A stretch of DNA of 64,000 nt from Brevundimonas sp. UBA5713 (GTDB lineage: Bacteria; Pseudomonadota; Alphaproteobacteria; Caulobacterales; Caulobacteraceae). The DNA is taken from positions 8,470 through 72,469 of the forward strand of contig NZ_DIGV01000032.1 of assembly GCF_002419815.1 (NCBI RefSeq). The letters are read 5' to 3'. Position 1 is the stretch's first letter. Each line of letters starts with the position of its first letter. Made by a program: the position numbers and the translations under genes. The notes below the pieces were generated by a model. That model had not been told where the DNA came from and ran no database searches. It saw only the letters and a program-made list of their open reading frames with translations. Below, piece by piece: positions 50,248 through 60,490 of the stretch.

Positions 50248-50997
50248 TCAGTGCGAAGCCAGGGCGGCGTCAGGATTGGGGATGCGACGCTGGTCATCGA
50301 TGATGACCCCGTCTTCGATGTGGATCACGCGGTCGGCCCACGCCTCGAGGCGAGGGTCGTGGGTCACGCAGATGACGGCGGCACCATGCTCAGTTGCGGC
50401 GCGGCGTAGCAGGCGAATGACGATCTGGCCGTTCTCGCCGTCCAGAGCCGAGGTTGGCTCGTCGGCAAAAAGAATCTGCGGATCCTTAGCCAGGGCGCGG
50501 GCGATGGCCACGCGTTGTTTTTCACCGCCTGACAGAGCCGCTGGGCGCAGGTTCAGGCGGTGGCCCAGACCCACTTCCTCCAGCGCCAGCTTGGCGCGGG
50601 CCTTGGCGGCATCGGGCGTCAGCCCCTGATATTTCAGGACGGTGGTGACCTGTTGCAGCGCCGTCAGCGACGGGAACAGGTTGAAGCCCTGAAAGATAAA
50701 GCCGCAGTGGTCGAGGCGGAATTTGTCGATCCGGCCCGAAGACAGCTTCCACAGGTCGGGCTTGTCCAGTGCCGCGACCGTGCCTTCATCGGGGCGCAAC
50801 AGGCCCGACAGTGCGGCGATCAGCGTCGACTTGCCCGAGCCGGACGGGCCCATAATCATGGTCAGATCGCCGTGCCTGGCGTCGATGTCGACGTTTTTCA
50901 GCACTTCGATCATGCCGCGACCGGACTTGTAGCGTTTGACGATGCCCTTGGCCTCGATGGCCGCATCGCCGTGTTTGCCGTGAACTTTCGTAATCAT
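50248..50997 (-). CDS. ABC transporter ATPase (LolD/DevA/MacB type)
   Basis: A 249-residue ATPase. Walker A is GPSGSGKST, the Q-loop FIFQGFNLFPSLTA, the signature LSGGEKQRVAIARA, Walker B ILFADEPTSALD and the switch VTHD. It belongs to the branch that powers FtsX-fold permeases by mechanotransmission. Its ATG overlaps the permease stop by four bases. Confidence 0.95.
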   Translation of the reverse strand: MITKVHGKHGDAAIEAKGIVKRYKSGRGMIEVLKNVDIDARHGDLTMIMGPSGSGKSTLIAALSGLLRPDEGTVAALDKPDLWKLSSGRIDKFRLDHCGFIFQGFNLFPSLTALQQVTTVLKYQGLTPDAAKARAKLALEEVGLGHRLNLRPAALSGGEKQRVAIARALAKDPQILFADEPTSALDGENGQIVIRLLRRAATEHGAAVICVTHDPRLEAWADRVIHIEDGVIIDDQRRIPNPDAALASH

Positions 50998-52166
50998 CGC
51001 AACAGGTCCGCCGGTTGGCTCTTCTTCAGGATGCCCATGGACAGGAAGCCAGAGGCCATGGCGATGGCGATCAGCCCGCCGCCGACGAGGATCAGCAGAA
51101 CCGGATGCAGGACGATCAGCACCGCCCCCATACGGGCCAGAACCGACAGCCCCCACGTCAGTGCGATGGCGGCCATTACGCCGACAATGCCGACCCAGAA
51201 GCTGAGCTCGATGACGATGCGGCGCAGACTGCCCATGCCGACACCGAGGGCGCGAAGAGAGGCAAACTCTTTGATGTTGGCCATGATGGCCCCGCGCAGG
51301 GTCTGCCAGGTGATGGCCACGCCAATGATTACGCCCAGAACCGCACAGCCCAGAACGATGATGACCAGAATGCCCTCTTCAAACAGCGCCGTCGCATTGG
51401 CGTCGGCCAGCTGCTGACGGGTCCAGACCTTCCACTGGCCCTTGCCCAGTTCGTTCAGCTGGGCCGCAACAACGGCGGCGCGGGTCGGATCTTCTAGCTT
51501 GATCATCAACGGGCCCACGCGCGGGCCGGTATCGGCTTGACCCAGCATCCGCAGAGAATCGCGGCTCATGACAATTGTGGGCTGCATCATGCTGGGATAG
51601 CCCCGCAGCACGCCAACCACGGTGACCGTTTGCCCGTTATACAGCGCCTTGTCGCCCAGCTTCACGCCCAGTTTGGGCATGGTGGTCTCGTCCATGGCGA
51701 CAGTGAACGGCTGGCGCAGGGCCTCGATCAGTTCGTCGGAATAGTCGACGGGTATAGTGACGGCACCCTCGTGTGTATCGAGGATTTGCGTCATCACATA
51801 GTTCATCTTGGGCGCGCCCATCTTGGCGCGGTCGGCCTGCGACAGGGTCGGATCGACGTCCTTGATGGACTGGAAGCTGCCGCCGGCCATGTCGAAGGGT
51901 TGTACCTCCTCGACCTCGGGATGGTTGTAGACCTGGGGGATAAAGCGGCGCGGCACGCCGGACGGCCCACCGAAAATGCTCTTTGCGCCCGGTTGCATGA
52001 CAATCAGATCGGCGCTGGAACGCTCGATCTGGGCGGTAAAGCCCTTGCCGATGCCCAAAAAGACGCCGGTCATGGCCAGAACCAGCAGGCCCGACAGGGC
52101 GAGGGCCATAACTGCGGCCATGTATCTGCGCCACTCGAAGAGCAGCGTGGACAGAGCAAGAGACAT
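50994..52166 (-). CDS. ABC transporter permease, DevC/FtsX type
   Basis: A 390-residue inner-membrane protein with four helices: one near the N-terminus (MAAVMALALSGLLVLAMTGVFLGIGKGF), then a periplasmic domain of about 230 residues, then three near the C-terminus (GILVIIVLGCAVLGVIIG, VGIVGVMAAIALTWGLSVLA, LILVGGGLIAIAMASGFLSMG). This is the MacB/DevC architecture. Substrate is unknown; glycolipid, lipid or peptide export is typical. It is the first gene of the three-gene operon. Confidence 0.92.
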   Translation of the reverse strand: MSLALSTLLFEWRRYMAAVMALALSGLLVLAMTGVFLGIGKGFTAQIERSSADLIVMQPGAKSIFGGPSGVPRRFIPQVYNHPEVEEVQPFDMAGGSFQSIKDVDPTLSQADRAKMGAPKMNYVMTQILDTHEGAVTIPVDYSDELIEALRQPFTVAMDETTMPKLGVKLGDKALYNGQTVTVVGVLRGYPSMMQPTIVMSRDSLRMLGQADTGPRVGPLMIKLEDPTRAAVVAAQLNELGKGQWKVWTRQQLADANATALFEEGILVIIVLGCAVLGVIIGVAITWQTLRGAIMANIKEFASLRALGVGMGSLRRIVIELSFWVGIVGVMAAIALTWGLSVLARMGAVLIVLHPVLLILVGGGLIAIAMASGFLSMGILKKSQPADLLR

Positions 52167-52336
52167 GCGGTGAACAACCTCGGTAATCTGACACGATGTC
52201 TGACGGCTGTCGGGCAAATGGCCAAGTTAAATCGGGTTAAGACAAGGCTTCCCTCACGACCTATGCGGGATTATGGCAGTTGTATTGAGGGGCGAGGGGC
52301 ACAGGGTCCCGCCCTCTCGAAAAGGAGCTCCCCCCT

Positions 52337-54433
52337 ATGTCGCTTCGCCGTAACATGACCTTCTCGGCCTCTATGGCCGTGCTCGGCATGGCCTTCGCCA
52401 TGGCCAGCGTGCCGGCCTCCTCGGCTCGTGCCGAGGAAGGTATGTGGACCTTTGACAACTTCCCGATCCAGACGGTCAATCAGGCCTATGGCACCCGCAT
52501 CGACCAGTCGTGGCTGGACCGCGTGCGCGAGTCGGCGGTGCGCCTGCAAGGCTGTTCGGCCTCGTTCGTGTCGGGCGAAGGCCTGATCCTGACCAACCAT
52601 CACTGTGTGGTGTCGTGCATTCAGGACTTGTCGGACGCCCAGAACGACTATGTGAAGTCCGGCTGGACGACGGCCACGCGCGAAGAAGAAAAGCAGTGCC
52701 CCGGCCAAACCGCCGAAGTCCTGACCGAGATCGTCGACGTGACCGACCGCGTGCTGGGTGCCGGTGAGGGCCTCTCGGGCGGCGAGTTCGTCCGTGCCCG
52801 CTCGGCCGAGATCGAAAAGATCCAGAAAGAAGCCTGCGGCGATGATCCCAAGCGCACCTGTCAGGTGATCAGCTTCTATCGCGGCGGCCAGTACAAACTT
52901 TACAAGTTCAACAAATACGACGACGTCCGTCTGGTCTTCGCGCCCGAGTTCCAAGCCGCCTTCTTCGGTGGCGATCCGGACAATTTCAACTTCCCCCGCT
53001 ATGCCCTCGATGCCGCCTTCCTGCGCGCCTATGAGGACGGCAAGCCGGTGACCTCGCCGGTCCACCTGAAGTGGAACGCCGAGGCACCCAAGGAAGGCGA
53101 TCCGGTCTTCGTCGCCGGTAATCCGGGCACCACCCAGCGCCTGCTGACCGTGTCGCAGCTGTCGCAACTGCGTGACCAGCAACTGCCGATCACCCTGATC
53201 CAATCGTCGGAACTGCGCGGACGCCTGACCGAATATTCGACCACCTCCGAAGAAGCCCGCCGCGTATCGGTGGACCCGATCTTTGGTCTGGAGAACAGCT
53301 TCAAGGTCTTCTACGGCCAGGTCGGCGCGCTGACCGATCCGAGCTTCTTCGGCAAGAAGGTTCAGGAAGAACAGGAACTGCGTCAGCGCGTGGCCGCCGA
53401 TCCGGCACTGGCCGAGCGTATTGGTGATCCGTGGGGCGAAATGGATGCGGTGGTCGCCACCCAGCGCCGCCTGTACCTGCCGTATCGCCAGCTGGAAGCC
53501 GCTGCGGGCCAGCGCTCGCAACTGTACGCCTATGCCCGCTCGATCGTGCGCGCCTCCAAGGAGCGCGCCAAGGCCGCCGGTGAACGCCGCGCCGGCTATT
53601 CGGATGCCGACATCGAGGCTCTGGGCCGTCGCCTGTCCACCCAAGTTCCGGTGGCCAATGACGTCGAACGCATCGCTCTCAGCTTCTGGCTGACCAAGAC
53701 CCGCGAATATCTGACCGCCGACCATCCGCAGGTGAAGGCGCTGATCGGTGCAGAGAATCCCGAGGCTCTGGCCACCCGTCTGGTCGAAGGCACGCGTCTG
53801 GCCGATCCGGCCTTCCGCGCCCAAGCCCTGCAAATGACGCCGGAACAGATCGCCGCTTCGGACGACGCCCTGCTGAAGTTCGTGCTGGCCAACGACGATG
53901 CCGCCCAGGCCGTCCGCGCCCAGTATGAAGCCGAGGTCTCGGCCCCGTCGTCGCGCGCCGCCGAAAAGATCGCTCAGGCTCGTTTTGCCGTCTATGGCAC
54001 CAACCTGTATCCGGATGCGACCTTCTCGCTTCGTCTGTCGTACGGCTCGGTGAAGGGCTGGACCGAGGGCGACAAGACCATCACCCCGTTCACCAATATC
54101 GGTGGCCTGTACGAACGTCAGACCGGAGCCTCTCCGTACGACGCGTCGGAGCGTTTCATGGCGGCCCGCGACCGCGTGAACCAGAACGCTGTCTATAATT
54201 TCGTCTCGACCAACGACATCATCGGCGGCAACTCCGGCTCGCCGGTGATTAATGCCAAGGGCGAAGTGATCGGTGCGGCCTTTGACGGCAACATCCACTC
54301 GCTGGGTGGCTCGTTCGGCTATGACGGCGAACTGAACCGCACGGTTTCGGTCTCGACCGAGGCCATCACCGAGGCCCTGCGCAATGTCTACAACCAGCCG
54401 CATCTGCTGCGCGAACTGGGTGTGCGTCGCTAA
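52337..54433 (+). CDS. S46-family dipeptidyl-peptidase, copy 1
   Basis: A 698-residue exported serine exopeptidase. The signal is about 1-33 (AMASVPASSARA), and mature protein starts EEGMWTFDNFP. Catalytic His lies in LTNHHCV, Asp in GGDPDNFNFPRY and Ser in GGNSGSPV. The S1-shaping segment reads AAFDGNIHSLGG; Gly after FD matches DPP7-type enzymes, which prefer hydrophobic P1 residues. It should release dipeptides from periplasmic oligopeptides. A terminator and then a paralogue follow. Confidence 0.92.
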   Translation: MSLRRNMTFSASMAVLGMAFAMASVPASSARAEEGMWTFDNFPIQTVNQAYGTRIDQSWLDRVRESAVRLQGCSASFVSGEGLILTNHHCVVSCIQDLSDAQNDYVKSGWTTATREEEKQCPGQTAEVLTEIVDVTDRVLGAGEGLSGGEFVRARSAEIEKIQKEACGDDPKRTCQVISFYRGGQYKLYKFNKYDDVRLVFAPEFQAAFFGGDPDNFNFPRYALDAAFLRAYEDGKPVTSPVHLKWNAEAPKEGDPVFVAGNPGTTQRLLTVSQLSQLRDQQLPITLIQSSELRGRLTEYSTTSEEARRVSVDPIFGLENSFKVFYGQVGALTDPSFFGKKVQEEQELRQRVAADPALAERIGDPWGEMDAVVATQRRLYLPYRQLEAAAGQRSQLYAYARSIVRASKERAKAAGERRAGYSDADIEALGRRLSTQVPVANDVERIALSFWLTKTREYLTADHPQVKALIGAENPEALATRLVEGTRLADPAFRAQALQMTPEQIAASDDALLKFVLANDDAAQAVRAQYEAEVSAPSSRAAEKIAQARFAVYGTNLYPDATFSLRLSYGSVKGWTEGDKTITPFTNIGGLYERQTGASPYDASERFMAARDRVNQNAVYNFVSTNDIIGGNSGSPVINAKGEVIGAAFDGNIHSLGGSFGYDGELNRTVSVSTEAITEALRNVYNQPHLLRELGVRR

Positions 54434-54461
54434 GACGTCCGCATAACGACAGAATGATGTG

Positions 54462-54488
54462 GAGGGGGTTGCCTTAGGCAGCCCCCTC
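54462..54488 (+). terminator. Terminator between the S46 genes
   Basis: GAGGGGG (54462-54468) and CCCCCTC (54482-54488) with inner TTGCC/GGCAG pairing, followed by TTGTCTTTTC. Confidence 0.7.
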
Positions 54489-54523
54489 TTGTCTTTTCGG
54501 CGCAACTGTAGAGGGACCCTCAT

Positions 54524-56593
54524 ATGCGCCATATCGCCTTTTTCGCTTCTGCTGCTGTCCTCGCCTTTGCGGCGTCCGCGCCTTCGGCCAAGGCCGAGGA
54601 GGGGATGTGGACCTTCGACAACTTCCCCATCGCACGAGCAAATTCGACGCTGGGCACCTCGATCGATCAGGGCTTTCTGGACCGCGTGCGTCTGGCCTCG
54701 GTCAAGTTCGGCGGTTGCTCGGCCGGTGTGGTGTCGGGCGAAGGTCTGGTCCTGACCAACAACCACTGTGTCGCCTCCTGCGTGGCCAATCTGTCGACGC
54801 AGGCGGTCAACTATGCCGAAACCGGCTTCACTCCCCGCTCGCGCGAGGAAGAGCTGAAATGCCCCGGCGGCTCGGCGGAAATCCTGACCGACATTTCCGA
54901 TGTGACCGAGCGTATGCAGCACGCGGGGCAGGGGCTTGACGGCAATGCCTTTACCCAGGCCCGTGACGCCGAGGCGGGCCGCATCGAGGCCGAGGCCTGC
55001 GGCAATGACCCCAAGGTCCGCTGTCAGGTGGTCAGCCTGTATCGCGGCGGCCAGTTCAAACTCTATAAGTTCCGCAAATACTCCGACGTCCGTCTGGCGT
55101 GGGCACCGGAAGACCGCGCGGCCACCTTTGGCGGCGATCTCGACAACTTCTCCTTCCCGCGATTTGCCATCGATGCGGCGTTCATCCGTCTGTACGAAGA
55201 CGGCAAACCTGCTGTGACGCCGGACCACTTCCAATGGAATGCCAGCCGACCGGTCGAGAACACGCCCGTGTTTGTCTCGGGTAATCCCGGCTCGACCCAG
55301 CGTCTACTGACGCAGGCGCAGCTGGCGACGGTGCGCGATGTGGTGCTGCCGATGGATCAGCTGATCTCGTCGGAACTGCGTGGTCGCCTGCTGAACTATG
55401 CCGCGCTGGGCGAGCGCGAGGCATTTGAGGCCATGGACCCGATTGTGGGTCTGGAAAACACATATAAGCGTGGTCGTGGCCGCATGGCCGCCCTGATCGA
55501 TCCGGAGTTCACGGGGCGTTTGGCGGCGGCAGAGGCCGACTTCAAGGCCCGCATCAATGATGTGCCGGAACTGAACGAACGCGTCGGCGATCCGTGGGCG
55601 GCGCTGGAAGCCATCCAGCCGGTGCAGCGCGAACTCTATCCGGCCTACAATATGCTGGAGGCCCGCATGGGCGGCGGCTCGTCGCTTTATGGCTGGGCCG
55701 TCACCCTTGTGCGCGGTGCGCAGGAACGCGCCAAGCCGTCGGACCAGCGTCTGGCCGAGTTCGCTGACAGCCGTCTGCCCGCTGTCGAAGCGCGCCTGTT
55801 TGCCGAACGTCCGACCTACGCCGGTATCGAGCAAATCCGTCTGGACTGGTGGCTGTCCAAGACCCGCGAGTGGCTGACGGTGGATGACGCCCGCGTGCGT
55901 GGCCTGCTGGACCGTGAAAGCCCCGAGGGTCTGGCCCAGCGTCTGGTGGCGGGTACCAAGCTGGCCGATCCGGCAGTACGTCGCGCCCTGTGGGAAGGCG
56001 GTCTGGAGGCCATTCGCGCGTCTGACGATCCGATAATCCAGCATGTGCTGGCGACCGAAGGCGCAGCCCGTCAGATCCGCGCAGAATGGGAAGCCAAGGT
56101 CGAGGCCCCGACCAGCCGCGCCTCGGAGGTGTTGGCTGCTGCGCGCTTTGCCGCCTATGGCGATGCCGTCTATCCGGATGCCACCGGCACCCTGCGCCTG
56201 ACCTATGGCAAGATCGAAGGTTCGGACGTGCCGGGCCAGCGTTGGGGGGCGTTCACTACCTTTGCCGGTCTGTGGGATCGTGAAACCGGTGCCGAGCCGT
56301 TCAAGGTGGCCCCTAAACTGTCGGCTGCACGTGACCGGATCGATCCGAATGCCGTGCTCAATATGGCGGTATCGACCGACACCATCGGCGGCTCGTCCGG
56401 CTCTCCGGTGCTGAACGAAAAGGGCGAGATCATCGGTGCGAACTTTGACTCCACCGTGCTGAGCCAGCGCAACGCCTATGGCTATGACATCCGCACCAAC
56501 CGCAGCGTCATCGTCACCGCCCAGTCCGTGACCGAGGCCCTGAAGGCCGTCTATCAGATGGACCACCTGCTCGAGGAACTGGGTGCCAAGTAA
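54524..56593 (+). CDS. S46-family dipeptidyl-peptidase, copy 2
   Basis: A 689-residue paralogue of the previous gene with signal MRHIAFFASAAVLAFAASAPSAKA and the same mature start EEGMWTFDNFP. The triad motifs are TNNHCVAS, GGDLDNFSFPRF and GGSSGSPV. The S1 segment is ANFDSTVLSQRN, with Ser where copy 1 has Gly and a charged Arg nearby, so specificity probably differs. It lies 90 bases after copy 1, beyond a terminator, and likely has its own promoter. Confidence 0.92.
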   Translation: MRHIAFFASAAVLAFAASAPSAKAEEGMWTFDNFPIARANSTLGTSIDQGFLDRVRLASVKFGGCSAGVVSGEGLVLTNNHCVASCVANLSTQAVNYAETGFTPRSREEELKCPGGSAEILTDISDVTERMQHAGQGLDGNAFTQARDAEAGRIEAEACGNDPKVRCQVVSLYRGGQFKLYKFRKYSDVRLAWAPEDRAATFGGDLDNFSFPRFAIDAAFIRLYEDGKPAVTPDHFQWNASRPVENTPVFVSGNPGSTQRLLTQAQLATVRDVVLPMDQLISSELRGRLLNYAALGEREAFEAMDPIVGLENTYKRGRGRMAALIDPEFTGRLAAAEADFKARINDVPELNERVGDPWAALEAIQPVQRELYPAYNMLEARMGGGSSLYGWAVTLVRGAQERAKPSDQRLAEFADSRLPAVEARLFAERPTYAGIEQIRLDWWLSKTREWLTVDDARVRGLLDRESPEGLAQRLVAGTKLADPAVRRALWEGGLEAIRASDDPIIQHVLATEGAARQIRAEWEAKVEAPTSRASEVLAAARFAAYGDAVYPDATGTLRLTYGKIEGSDVPGQRWGAFTTFAGLWDRETGAEPFKVAPKLSAARDRIDPNAVLNMAVSTDTIGGSSGSPVLNEKGEIIGANFDSTVLSQRNAYGYDIRTNRSVIVTAQSVTEALKAVYQMDHLLEELGAK

Positions 56594-56603
56594 AGGAGAG
56601 CGC

Positions 56604-57131
56604 GTGGGGGGGTATGCGTTTCGGTCGGCCACGAAGGCCGATGTCACGGCCCTGCACGCCCTGGTCGAGGGTGCCTATCGCGGCACCTCGGCAAAGGGCG
56701 GCTGGACCCATGAGGCCGATTTGCTGGAGGGTCAGAGGACCGATGTCGAGGAACTGGAGCAGATTCAGGACCCGACACAGCAGATCATTCTGGCGGTGGA
56801 CGGGGATGCGATTGCGGGCTGTGTCTGCATCGCCAACAAGGGCGGCGGTCTGTCCTATCTGGGCATGCTGACGGTTGATCCGCAGCGTCAGTCGGGTGGT
56901 CTGGGCCGTCAGCTGATCGCTGCTGCCGAACAGGCCGCTATTCGTGATTTTCAGGCCGACCGCATGGAGATGACCGTCATCGCGCAGCGCCCCGAGCTGA
57001 TCGCCTATTATGAGCGTCGCGGCTATGGGCTCACCGGCCAGTCGCGGCCATTTCCGATGGATGACCCGCGTTTTGGCGTGCCGCTGCGCAACGATCTGCG
57101 CTTTGTGGTCATGGAAAAGGCGCTGGCCTGA
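56604..57131 (+). CDS. GNAT-family N-acetyltransferase
   Basis: A 175-residue acetyltransferase. It shows YAFRSATKADVTALHALVEGAYRG, the acetyl-CoA segment LGMLTVDPQRQSGGLGRQLIAAAE and IAYYERRGYGLTG near the C-terminus. GTG at 56604 is chosen, with AAGGAG five bases upstream; an in-frame GTG at 56583 would overlap the S46 gene. Substrate is unknown. A terminator hairpin overlaps its stop codon. Confidence 0.87.
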   Translation: MGGYAFRSATKADVTALHALVEGAYRGTSAKGGWTHEADLLEGQRTDVEELEQIQDPTQQIILAVDGDAIAGCVCIANKGGGLSYLGMLTVDPQRQSGGLGRQLIAAAEQAAIRDFQADRMEMTVIAQRPELIAYYERRGYGLTGQSRPFPMDDPRFGVPLRNDLRFVVMEKALA

Positions 57132-57142
57132 GCCAGCGCCTT
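57117..57142. terminator. Terminator overlapping the GNAT stop codon
   Basis: AAGGCGCTGG (57117-57126) and CCAGCGCCTT (57133-57142) form a ten-bp stem between converging genes, with a short T-containing tail. Confidence 0.6.
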
Positions 57143-57168
57143 GATCTGTGCTGAGATGGTGGGCCTGA

Positions 57169-57801
57169 TTACAGGTCCTGCATCTGCTTCTTGGCAGCCG
57201 AGAAATACTGCCAGCCGGTCCAGATGGTGGCGATGGCGGCCAGCCAGATCAGCACGTCGGCAAACAGCTGGAAGTGCGGCAGATAGTCGAACGGCAGGCC
57301 AAAGCCGTCCCAGTTACGGGCGAACAGCTGGCAGCCCAGAGCCACCATCTGCAGGGTGGTTTTCCACTTGGCAGCTAAGGTCACCGGCAGGGTGATACGG
57401 CCCGCCATGGTCTCGCGCAGGGCCGAGACGGCGAACTCGCGGAACAGGATCAGACCGCAAGGGATGATGATCTGCTGCACCGAGCCGGAGGTCAGCACGC
57501 CCAGAATAGCGCCCGTAACCAGAATTTTGTCGGCGATCGGGTCCAGAATGGCCCCCCAGCGCGTGGTCGAATCCCAGCGACGCGCCAGATAGCCGTCGAT
57601 CCAATCGGTCGAAGCCGCGATGACGAAAATCCAGAAGCCGATGCGGTACATGGCGAACTGGTCGTCCGGGCTCAACATGGTCGAGATCATCGGCCAGCCA
57701 CTGGTCGCACCGGCCAGCAGCAGGAACATCACCACGCCCGCAGCCAAACGGATGCCGGTCAGGATGTTGGGGATGGGATTGGGCTTGTGGGCAGTCGCCA
57801 T
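57169..57801 (-). CDS. pgsA: CDP-diacylglycerol--glycerol-3-phosphate 3-phosphatidyltransferase
   Basis: A 210-residue inner-membrane enzyme making phosphatidylglycerol-phosphate. The CDP-alcohol phosphotransferase motif D-G-x2-A-R-x8-G-x3-D-x3-D is complete in DWIDGYLARRWDSTTRWGAILDPIADK. Four to six hydrophobic helices are seen. It begins NPIPNILTGIRLAAG, typical of PgsA. In many bacteria it follows uvrC, and here uvrC lies upstream in the same direction beyond a carbonic anhydrase. Confidence 0.95.
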   Translation of the reverse strand: MATAHKPNPIPNILTGIRLAAGVVMFLLLAGATSGWPMISTMLSPDDQFAMYRIGFWIFVIAASTDWIDGYLARRWDSTTRWGAILDPIADKILVTGAILGVLTSGSVQQIIIPCGLILFREFAVSALRETMAGRITLPVTLAAKWKTTLQMVALGCQLFARNWDGFGLPFDYLPHFQLFADVLIWLAAIATIWTGWQYFSAAKKQMQDL

Positions 57802-57866
57802 AGGGTATTCCGTCAGTGAGCTGCTAGGTGTGCCACGCTTTGCAGGCCAAAGCGAGGCCGTGCCTG

Positions 57867-58481
57867 CTACGACAGGGGCTCGAAGCGCTCGCCGTCACCG
57901 GCACGGGTCAGCACGCCGTCAGCAATGCCGAAGTGCAGGCCGACCAGCTTCAGCTCGCCCGCCGCCTCGCGCTCGGCGATCCACGGGAAGGTGCGCAGGT
58001 TCTCCAGCGACAGTTTGACGATAGCTTCCTCGGCCACGCGCTCGACCTGATCAGCCGGATAGGATTCGCACACACGTTGGACGGTCGGCACGCCTTGCTG
58101 CACCCAAGGCAGAATAAAGTCGGGGCAACTGTCCGGCGCGCCGTTGATCATCGCATTGACGCCGCCACAGCCCGCGTGGCCCATGACCACAATCTGTTTG
58201 ACGCCCAGAACCTTGACGCCGAACTCCAGCGCCGCCGACACGCCGTGCAGCTTGCCGTCTGGCTCATACGGCGGGACCAGGTTTGCCACGTTGCGTACAA
58301 CGAAGAGTTCGCCCGGCGCGGTGTCGAAGATCAGGGCCGGGTCGGCGCGGCTGTCGGAACAGGCGACGATGAGGGTGTGCGGCTTCTGGCCCTTTTCGGC
58401 CAGTTGCTCGTATTCAGCTCTTTTCGAGGGCCAGCGGTCCTCACGGAAGCGACGGTAACCTTGGGTGAGCTTTGTAATCAT
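57867..58481 (-). CDS. Beta-class carbonic anhydrase
   Basis: A 204-residue zinc enzyme interconverting CO2 and bicarbonate. Zinc ligands are Cys and Asp in ACSDSRADP and His and Cys in GHAGCGG. It begins MITKLTQGYRRFREDRWPSKRAEYEQLAEKGQKP, typical of the family. No signal peptide is present, so it is cytoplasmic. It lies between uvrC and pgsA on the same strand. Confidence 0.95.
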   Translation of the reverse strand: MITKLTQGYRRFREDRWPSKRAEYEQLAEKGQKPHTLIVACSDSRADPALIFDTAPGELFVVRNVANLVPPYEPDGKLHGVSAALEFGVKVLGVKQIVVMGHAGCGGVNAMINGAPDSCPDFILPWVQQGVPTVQRVCESYPADQVERVAEEAIVKLSLENLRTFPWIAEREAAGELKLVGLHFGIADGVLTRAGDGERFEPLS

Positions 58482-58545
58482 GACGCGCTTCCTTGCAGCA
58501 GGCGCGGCGGCACTTCAACCCGAAAACAACCATGGCGTGGTCGCT

Positions 58546-60411
58546 TTAGGGGTGAAAAAATCCGTAGATCCGCTCGGCCAAAGCCTGATTGATCCCGTCG
58601 ACCTTGACCAGATCGGCGATCGAGGCGCGTCCGACACCCTTGGCTGAACCAAAGGCATGCAGCAGGGCCTTTTTACGGCCCGGACCCACACCCTCGATTT
58701 CGTCCAGCGGGTTTCTCTTGATGTCCATGCTGCGACGTTTGGCGTGGGCTCCGTTGGCGAAGCGGTGGGCTTCGTCGCGAAGGCGCTGGATGTAGTAGAG
58801 GGCAGGCGATTTCAGCGGCAGCATGAACTGCGGCTTGCCGCGCATGAAGAAATGCTCCTTGCCCGCATTGCGGTCAGGTCCCTTGGCCACCCCGACAGCG
58901 ACAATGTCGTTCAGCCCGTATTCGTCCAGCATGGCCTGCACCTCGGCCAACTGGCCTGCGCCGCCGTCGATCAGCAACAGGTCGGGCCGCTCGGTCTCTT
59001 CGCCCGCTTCCTCTTCCTTGATCAAGCGACCAAAGCGGCGGCGCATCACCTCGCGCATCATGCCGTAGTCGTCACCGGGGGTCAGGTCTTCGCCGCGGAT
59101 GTTGAATTTGCGGTACTGGTTCTTACGGAAACCCTCGGGCCCCGCGACGACCATGCCGCCCACGGCATTGGTGCCCTGAATATGGGCGTTGTCGTAGATT
59201 TCAATCCGCTCGGGGCGGCTTTCCAGACCAAAGGCTTCGCAGACTTCATCGAGGATTTTCGACTGGGCTGAGTTTTCAGCCAGCTTGCGGCCGAGGGCCT
59301 CGCGGGCATTGGTCAGGGCGTGATCGACAAGCGTCTTTTTATTGCCGCGCTGCGGTTTGCTGATCTCGACCTTGTGGCCGGCCTTCATGGCAAAGGCCTC
59401 TTCCAGCAGAGCCTGTTCCAGCGGCTGCTGATTGGTCAGGATCAGGCGCGGAACCAGCTTGTCCTCGTAGAACTGGGCCAGAAAGGCCGACAGGACAGTG
59501 CCGTCATCATCACTGCGGTCCACGCGCGGGAAATAGGCGCGCCCACCCCAGTTCTGGCCCGCACGGTAGAAGAAGACCTGAACACAGGCCTGACCGCCAT
59601 CCAGATGCACAGCGAACACGTCGGCCTCGGCTACGCCATCAGCATTGACCGAGGTCTCCATGGCGATGGCCGATAGAGCGCGGATACGGTCGCGCACGCG
59701 CGCCGCATGCTCGAAATCCATCTCGTCAGAGGCGGCCTGCATTTCCTGCGACAGGCGGCTGATGACCGCGCGGGATTTGCCCCGCAGAAAGGCCTCGGCC
59801 TCGTCGACCAGATGGCCATAGTCCTCAAGGCTGATCTCTCCCGTGCACGGGGCCGAGCAGCGCTTGATCTGATAGAGCATGCACGGGCGGGTGCGGCTCT
59901 CATAGACGCTGTCGGTGCAGTTCCTCAGCAGAAAGGCTTTTTGCAGGGTGTTGAGCGTATTGTTCACCGCCCATGTCGAGGCAAACGGCCCGAAATAGTC
60001 ACCCGGAATGGTGCGCGCCCCACGGTGTTTGCGCACCTGTGGCGCGCGGTGGTCGCGCCGGATCATCAGCTCGGCAAACGACTTGTCGTCGCGCAGCAGG
60101 ACGTTGAAGCGCGGCTTCAGCTTTTTGATATAGCTGGCTTCCAGCAGCAGGGCTTCGGTTTCGGACGCAGTGACCACCAACTGCATGGAGCGGGTCAGGC
60201 TGACCATCAGGCCGATGCGCTGGGTGTGGAAACGGCCCTGCGCATATTGGATGACACGCTTCTTCAGCGACTTGGCCTTGCCGACGTACAGGCACGCACC
60301 GTCTTCGCCATACATGCGATAGACGCCCGGCTTGTCGGGCGCGCGTTTCGCTTCGTCAGCGATCAGGGCTGCAGCCTGTAGGGGCAGGGGGGCGGCGGTC
60401 GTCTCGGTCAT
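58546..60411 (-). CDS. uvrC: Excinuclease ABC subunit C
   Basis: A 621-residue nuclease that makes both cuts in nucleotide excision repair. The GIY-YIG domain begins [28 protein letters not shown] UvrB-binding UVR motif ([28 protein letters not shown]), the RNase H-like domain ([21 protein letters not shown]) and C-terminal helix-hairpin-helix motifs ([21 protein letters not shown]) follow. ATG at 60411 is chosen over 60462. Confidence 0.97.
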   Translation of the reverse strand: MTETTAAPLPLQAAALIADEAKRAPDKPGVYRMYGEDGACLYVGKAKSLKKRVIQYAQGRFHTQRIGLMVSLTRSMQLVVTASETEALLLEASYIKKLKPRFNVLLRDDKSFAELMIRRDHRAPQVRKHRGARTIPGDYFGPFASTWAVNNTLNTLQKAFLLRNCTDSVYESRTRPCMLYQIKRCSAPCTGEISLEDYGHLVDEAEAFLRGKSRAVISRLSQEMQAASDEMDFEHAARVRDRIRALSAIAMETSVNADGVAEADVFAVHLDGGQACVQVFFYRAGQNWGGRAYFPRVDRSDDDGTVLSAFLAQFYEDKLVPRLILTNQQPLEQALLEEAFAMKAGHKVEISKPQRGNKKTLVDHALTNAREALGRKLAENSAQSKILDEVCEAFGLESRPERIEIYDNAHIQGTNAVGGMVVAGPEGFRKNQYRKFNIRGEDLTPGDDYGMMREVMRRRFGRLIKEEEAGEETERPDLLLIDGGAGQLAEVQAMLDEYGLNDIVAVGVAKGPDRNAGKEHFFMRGKPQFMLPLKSPALYYIQRLRDEAHRFANGAHAKRRSMDIKRNPLDEIEGVGPGRKKALLHAFGSAKGVGRASIADLVKVDGINQALAERIYGFFHP

Positions 60412-60490
60412 CGCCCTAGATATAGGCCCAGCGGTGCCGGACCAGAAGCGCTGCGCCCACATTCACGACGATTTGCCGCTAGAGGCAGGT

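Noticed and set aside
52271..55234. A 987-codon open frame antisense to both S46 genes
   Set aside because: Both sense genes have complete catalytic motifs and signal peptides; the antisense frame crosses a terminator and reads as reversed codon bias.
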